Shown one piece after another: positions 37,235 to 41,401 of a DNA stretch of 41,401 nucleotides (position 1 is its first letter; every line of letters starts with the position of its first letter). The translations under genes and the position numbers were made by a program. The notes below the pieces were generated by a model that was not told where the DNA came from, searched no databases, and saw nothing but the letters and a program-made list of their open reading frames with translations. This DNA comes from Blattamonas nauphoetae (taxonomy: Eukaryota > Preaxostyla > Oxymonadida). Where the stretch lies: the NCBI GenBank assembly GCA_033064195.1, contig JARBJD010000491.1, positions 1-41,401 on the forward strand, written 5' to 3'.

Positions 37235-37277
37235 TTACTACAAATTAAAAAATCCGAAAATACAAAAAGTTGAGCGT
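37235..37277 (-). promoter_or_regulatory. T-rich / TAAATG module of PolB, copy C
   Basis: Minus strand: TTTTTGTATTTTCGG, TTTTTTAATTTG, TAGTAAATG. It starts directly beyond the AATAAA of the 129-aa gene. Confidence 0.55.
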
Positions 37278-37667
37278 TTATTTCTGTTTTCTCTGATGGG
37301 GCTTTTTCAGTGCCTTTAACCAGGAATCAAGTCTAATTCTGAACACTTCACTTCCGCCAATCTCTCGATATGTGAATGGAACCAGAACTTTGGTGTACTC
37401 ACCAACGAGTTCACAATTGTATTTCTTCAGTTCATTTTCGACGAATGATTGAGTGTAGTGTCGACGTTTCGCTAAGTGAGGTCTGTTTCCTTGATTCCAC
37501 AACTTTGGTTTTATTCTCCATTCAACTCCCTCATGAACATACGTCACTGGCACATTATTTCTGACATACTCAGAGACCAGTGAACAGTTCTCTTCTCTCA
37601 TTGATTCAATTAACGCTTGTTCTGAACATACTCGACGTCTTTCGCTGTACATCGCAGTTGGATTCAT
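37278..37667 (-). CDS. 129-aa protein with two tandem repeats, copy C
   Basis: Open frame with both internal units: NCSLVSEYVRNNVPVTY and NCELVGEYTKVLVPFTY. It differs by about 6% in DNA from A and B, which are identical to each other over ~190 bases, but its C-terminus (KPHQRKQK) matches A rather than B. The stop codon overlaps AATAAA (37,277-37,282). Its tight conservation and fixed place before PolB suggest a role linked to replication; this is inference. Confidence 0.85.
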   Translation of the reverse strand: MNPTAMYSERRRVCSEQALIESMREENCSLVSEYVRNNVPVTYVHEGVEWRIKPKLWNQGNRPHLAKRRHYTQSFVENELKKYNCELVGEYTKVLVPFTYREIGGSEVFRIRLDSWLKALKKPHQRKQK

Positions 37668-37686
37668 TTAATACAAATTAAAAAAT

Positions 37687-38205
37687 TCAAAAATAAAAAA
37701 GAACAACGAGTTTTATTTCTGTTGATCTTTTTGAAGCATCCAATTTGGTAATTTTCTTTTCACGTACTTCATCCAGATTTCGACACAGATTGGTCGATAA
37801 TATTCGAACGATTCTGGTTTCATCTTCAAGAAACTTTGAGGGTTTAGCTCTCAACATGTTCATCACCATTTGACTGATCTGTTCTTTTGATAGTCTGACG
37901 TATAACTCCTCCGATGCACAGGAAAGTTTTCTGACGTCTGCGATTTGACAGATCAGTTGAGGTTGGTTTCGTCGCCATTTCTTTGTGTCATAGTTCATCC
38001 AAGTTGGGTTATCAATGTCAACATATTTTTGGAATAATTGTTTTAAAGTTTTGAAATTGACAATCAGTTCTGGTTTCCACAATCCTAATTTCATGAGAAA
38101 CAAATGATTCTGACTCAGGAAATTCATTATATCACTGTCCTTTCGATTGGGATTAGTGTATTCTAAAATTTGTTCAAGTTCTTCGATGAGTTCTAGCTGT
38201 GCCAT
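37687..38205 (-). pseudogene. 171-aa-type Polinton protein, copy C (about one break)
   Basis: The counterpart of 13,870-14,385, with the same N-terminus (MAQLELIEELEQIL) and about 2% base difference in the first ~207 bases. The C-terminal third no longer matches the copy B protein, so one of the two has changed; copy B's version ends on the AATAAA/stop overlap typical of the element. The start module is at 38,206-38,240 on the minus strand (TTTTATTTTGTACTAAATG). Confidence 0.75.
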
Positions 38206-38964
38206 TTAGTACAAAATAAAAAATTCGAAAAATAAAAAATCTCCTTTGTTTTTTCAAAAGTGAAATTTCTCCATAACTACTGATCCGATTTCAATAATTC
38301 TTGCACCAATGAATTCGTCGTGTCGGATATGACCTTAGATGAGAGTTTGATCAAAATTGGAGAACATCGATTTTTCTTCATTTTTTCCAGTGCACCATAT
38401 GCACCAAAAAATGATATATGGCAAAAATCAATATTGTTCAAAAATTTTTGTAAAATCGTTTTTATATCATGCTTGACATCCATTCTGTGAAATTTGAAGT
38501 TGATTGGACGAACAACTACTGTTTTCAAAACTTGATTTTGAAGTGTCCCGTAACTTTTTAAAAATCGACCTTAAAACCCCTCTACACAGATATATAGCCA
38601 GGGTAAATCCTCGGAAAATTAGGGACGAGTAGTCGAGTGGTAAGTGCACGTACCACTAGGCTAGGAGTCCCAGGTTCGAACCCCGGAGGAAGCAATAATT
38701 TGTCCGACGTCGGAATGCAAAAAATGAGATAAATGTCAGAAACAGGGATCGCAACCCTGGGCCTTAGGGACTTGCCAACACACCAGGCAATAAAACCACC
38801 AGCTTCCTCCCTCCCTAAGGTTTTGCACTTTTTGCCTATATGCAAAATTGAGTCCTCTATCGATTGCGAGTGGTTTCGAGTCTGGATCTCTGCTCGATGT
38901 CGAGATACGAGTGTTTTCTCAAAAGAGGTTCACTTTTTTCGAACTTTTTGAATGAAGAATGACT
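38206..38964. other. Non-coding outer tract of copy C
   Basis: The inverted match of 13,140-13,866. It holds the tRNA-like unit, the palindrome TCCGACGTCGGA (38,703-38,714), the block CTTCCTCCCTCCCTAAGG (38,801-38,818) and AT-rich sequence. No gene is seen. The opposite-strand open frame through the tRNA-like unit (38,582-38,845) is also present in copy B, but its protein-like conservation is explained by DNA similarity of the arms. Confidence 0.6.
38622..38697 (+). repeat. tRNA-derived (SINE-like) unit, copy C
   Basis: A box TAGTCGAGTGG (38,630-38,640) and B box GGTTCGAACC (38,673-38,682), as in copy B. The T stem has one mismatch and the acceptor ends do not pair. It was present before the two arms diverged or was copied between them. 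Confidence 0.65.
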
Positions 38965-39310
38965 CAGATCTCGACGAATTCCCAACCGATTTTCATCTGG
39001 TTTCATTTGATCGATGAGTCGCATCGTCCTCGAGATTTTAGTTTTCTTTCAAAATTTTCTCAATCAGGTTCCCAAATAAGCGCCAAATTAGTCATATTGG
39101 AAAAATCAAAAGTCGAAAAAGTGACAAAATTTTCGAAATAAAGCAAAATTTACTTAAAATGGACGTTCAAGAGGTCAAAATATTGGATATATTTTACTTT
39201 AGGCCAAATATTGATGTCATCAAAATGTCATAAATTCCTTTTAATACAAGATTTAAAATGGTCAATCGGATTGACTTTCAACTTTGGTTTTCAACGAATT
39301 GCAATGGGTT
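38965..39310 (+). repeat. Dispersed repeat R1, copy C
   Basis: Related to 10,160-10,540 in the same orientation. The part from about 39,120 to 39,380 has no counterpart in copy B, where TTTTTGTCACTTTTTTCG follows the 257-aa gene directly. This suggests an insertion in C or a loss in B. Confidence 0.65.
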
Positions 39311-39384
39311 TCATTTATCGTATCCAGTAAAGAGCACAAAATTAACATTGTGAAATTGAAACCAGACTAGTTTGGGATTGATCA

Positions 39385-39900
39385 AACGGATATCATTCCG
39401 CATTGATTATTCAAATTCCTGTCTGATGTTCAGACGACATCACTTCTCAGGAATAGATTCCCAATCCACTGGCCTGCTTTATGTTTGGTGAATTCTTCAA
39501 GAAGATTAGCATGGTTGTCTCAGGATTCAGATCAATATTTTTCTCATCGCAAAATCAGATGAGATCGAGTGCAATGAGATGTTGAAGTTCCATGACTTCA
39601 ATGCATCTGTAGACATACAGTGCATATTCATCAAGATGAAAATTGAAACCGTACATGAGATTCAGTAGTTTTGTTAAGTCATTCATTCCAGTCAGTCCAA
39701 TCGAAACTAGCTTGTCATGATTGTGTTTCAATCGTGGGAAAACATCTGAAATGAACTTAGTAACATCTGTTGAATGAGGTGGTTTACAAGTTCAATTCAC
39801 TTTCTTCCAGAGTGCATCACGAGACAGGAATGGATTTGCATGAATATTTAGAAGAAGTGCTCCTGCAATTTGGTCTTTCGGTTCTTGAGTTGCTTGTCAT
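39385..39900 (-). pseudogene. Remnant of 257-aa outer-end gene, copy C (several breaks)
   Basis: The minus-strand counterpart of the first two thirds of 12,130-12,903, starting at 39,900 after TTTTTTTAATTCTATATAAA. It has several breaks, and its 3' part, including the CFFEAL block, is missing, replaced by R1-type sequence. It is the most decayed gene in copy C. Confidence 0.8.
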
Positions 39901-39959
39901 TTTATATAGAATTAAAAAAATTGGAAAAAAAAATAAATCGAGACCGTTTTGAGTGTATT

Positions 39960-40150
39960 CTGATGAAGGTGATAAATGACCTAAATTTTTGGAAATAGAC
40001 CAAAAATTTGCTTCAAAATTACACTTTAGGATGAGGTTGTTTTTTGGACTAAATTTTGAAAATAACTCCCAAAATTTGACACTTGAAAATGTTGAATTCT
40101 TAAACAAGATTCAAAGATTCAATGCACGGAATAAAGATCTCATTTTATAT
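39960..40150 (+). repeat. R1-related sequence at outer end of copy C
   Basis: Mirror of 11,890-12,050, with CAAAAATTTGCTTCAAAATT and ACAAGATTCAAAGATTCAAT. In copy C, R1-like DNA therefore flanks the 257-aa remnant on both sides. Confidence 0.55.
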
Positions 40151-40209
40151 TGCGAGACCAGAAATAATTGCTGAACTTAAAAATGTCAAGAATGAAAGCT
40201 TTGAGTCTA

Positions 40210-41199
40210 AAGGGTGGCACTAATATTGGCGCTTTCGATCTCGTTCATAATGGATTATCCTTTTTCCTGATAAAACCGATTCTAAAACTTCGACAACTGG
40301 TGAAGAGATGAAATTTTTCCCAGACACTTTTTTGGGCACTTTTAGAGTCTTTCAGAACAAGCCAAGAGAATAGTCGAATGAATATAGTTTAACTGAATTC
40401 TGGCGAATCAGGACAATTTCTTGACTGTCTGTCGAGGAAACTGTCGTTGGAACCCAGAAAGAAGTGATGTTGGAGAATGATTCCGTGATGTCTTTGTCGT
40501 TGATATGTTGGGTATTCATAAGTATCCTGGAAGAAAAGTTGAATAAAACGTAATAAAAATACATTATCAGTGATGATACCTGCATTGTCTTGGTTTTGGA
40601 GGAAATTGTCTTCGGTTGACTTGACGATCATGATGATCTCGTTTCAATTCTAGACTATACCCGCTAGTAGACGATATTCCACAGATAATCGAGGATAGAC
40701 GAGTTTTCGATGCGTTATAAGCAATATCATGACTGTTTGATATGAAAACTGAGGAAGAGGAAAGACACACTTTCGAGACTGAACAGCTGAGATTATGGCT
40801 TTCCACTGATTCAGGTTGAAGGTGAACAGATTAAGTGTCTTGAGAATGCGTTTTTAATGATCAAAGAGATCCACGATAACCAGTTAACAGAGTCTTCGAG
40901 GCTATGGTTCGGATCAACTTTTAGAATCTTTCTACCCTGCAGTCGGATGAATATTGAAGCAAAAATGTTTTCTATCCTTCCGTTTCTTCACAATAATCAC
41001 TCTTATTGAAGACATACGCTCTGATCCATTCAGAAAACGGGTCTCCAACTTCACGATACATGAGTTCAACTTCCGATTTTTGTCTCTTGTTTTTCCTTGT
41101 CTACACCTTAGAATTGTTTCGTTTGTGAGAAAAGGTAAAATTATGAAGGATTATGCAATTGTTGGGCCTGTGGAGGCGCCAATAATTAGTGCCACCCTA
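40210..41199. mobile_element. Non-autonomous DNA transposon (about 990 bp, TA-flanked)
   Basis: Terminal inverted repeats: AGGGTGGCACTAAT then ATTGGCGC at 40,211-40,232, and its reverse complement at 41,176-41,198, differing by one inserted base. TA lies on both outer sides (40,208-40,209 and 41,200-41,201), fitting a TA target duplication as used by Tc1/mariner-like elements. The interior has only short frames with no transposase motif, so it would depend on an enzyme supplied elsewhere. It sits about 40 bases outside the palindrome's right limit. Confidence 0.7.
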
Positions 41200-41201
41200 T
41201 A

Positions 41202-41401
41202 ACGATTTGTTATGGCGCGATCAAAATCATCATTCATGCACTCAAGTCCTCAACAAGTGTGATCATTCTTCTCTCTCCCATGATACCCATATTCTTCCGT
41301 TTTATCTCTTTCAATACTCCATTTTCAGAATATCTCTCAATTCAGCGAACAAGAAGATATTGATTCGAACGTTTGTTTCTTTCTCTTCTACATCACTCAC
41401 A
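41202..41401. other. Right-hand flank without visible features
   Basis: 200 bases of AT-rich sequence with CT-rich runs. No gene, repeat or structured RNA is seen. Confidence 0.5.

Larger units (their letters stand above)
11854..40167. repeat. Giant imperfect palindrome made of two Polintons
   Basis: The left arm (about 11,854-25,828) is repeated in inverted orientation in the right arm (about 25,828-40,167), gene for gene and across most intergenic regions. Outer limits are set where TTTCTGGTCTCGCA (11,857-11,870) and its reverse complement (about 40,151-40,164) stop matching outward. The arms are 13,975 and about 14,340 bases. They differ by small insertions, including R1 material at 39,120-39,380 in C only and a 36-bp unit at 12,964 in B only. 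Confidence 0.9.
25828..40167 (-). mobile_element. Polinton/Maverick copy C
   Basis: A 14.3-kb minus-strand copy with the same genes as copy B in mirror order. PolB, integrase, ATPase, the second unknown gene, the 129-aa gene and the first MAPG gene are open. The capsid-like gene, first unknown gene, coiled-coil gene, second MAPG gene, 171-aa gene and outer 257-aa gene are broken (about eight breaks in all). The distal end beyond the capsid gene is missing. It carries extra R1 sequence near its outer end. Confidence 0.93.

Noticed and set aside
38582-38845. An 87-aa protein conserved in both arms (LPPGFEPGTPSLVVRALTTR)
   Set aside because: The frame reads through the tRNA-like unit on its reverse strand; peptides of this kind are typical of translated tRNA sequence, and conservation follows from the palindrome.
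1-41401. A bacterial or free viral genome, or CRISPR arrays
   Set aside because: Gene-poor AT-rich flanks, a tRNA-derived repeat, a TA-flanked transposon and three decayed Polinton copies indicate a eukaryotic chromosome; no spaced identical repeats are present.

Overview
The window looks like nematode DNA, most likely Caenorhabditis-type. It is AT-rich, has AAATG-type start contexts, and carries Polinton/Maverick elements of the kind known from Caenorhabditis. This assignment is an inference; no host gene was recognised that would prove it. About 34 of the 41 kb belongs to three Polinton (Maverick) copies, treated here as fossils of a virus-like transposon.

Layout. Copy A (1 to about 6,260, minus strand) runs off the left edge and shows integrase, protein-primed DNA polymerase B and a 129-aa two-repeat protein. 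Positions 6,260-11,850 are mostly gene-poor: a diffuse repeat family, a dispersed repeat called R1 here, an unrecognised minus-strand coding remnant (10,613-11,312) and a 26-bp minisatellite. Copy B (about 11,854-25,828, plus) and copy C (about 25,828-40,167, minus) face each other tail to tail. Together they form a roughly 28-kb imperfect palindrome with a junction inside the capsid-like genes. The right flank is a 990-bp non-autonomous DNA transposon with 22-23 bp inverted ends (40,210-41,199) and 200 bp without visible features.

Gene order in B and C, from outer end to centre: a 257-aa protein of unknown role; a roughly 0.9-kb non-coding tract with a tRNA-like unit; a 171-aa unknown; the 129-aa two-repeat protein; PolB of about 1,450 aa; integrase of 617-654 aa; a small coiled-coil protein; a packaging-type ATPase on the opposite strand; two unknown proteins; two small related MAPG proteins (amphipathic or glycine-rich); and a major-capsid-like gene cut by the palindrome junction. 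PolB would copy the element, integrase would insert it, and the ATPase, capsid-like and small MAPG proteins would form and fill a particle. No maturation protease was recognised. Several large frames are open (PolB in A and C, integrase in B and C, ATPase in B and C), while others carry one to a few breaks each. The copies look young: differences in the stretches counted by eye are 2-12% and largely silent.

Most interesting signals: (1) a 36-bp TTCGAA-centred, hairpin-like micro-insertion, present or absent between copies, sitting in frame inside two protein genes and once in non-coding DNA with a GACT repeat on both sides; (2) a repeated gene-start module, a T-rich tract followed by TAAATG, which resembles poxvirus late promoters; (3) stop codons built into AATAAA poly(A) signals in at least eight genes; (4) patchwork divergence between copies, suggesting recombination; (5) the twin-element palindrome itself.
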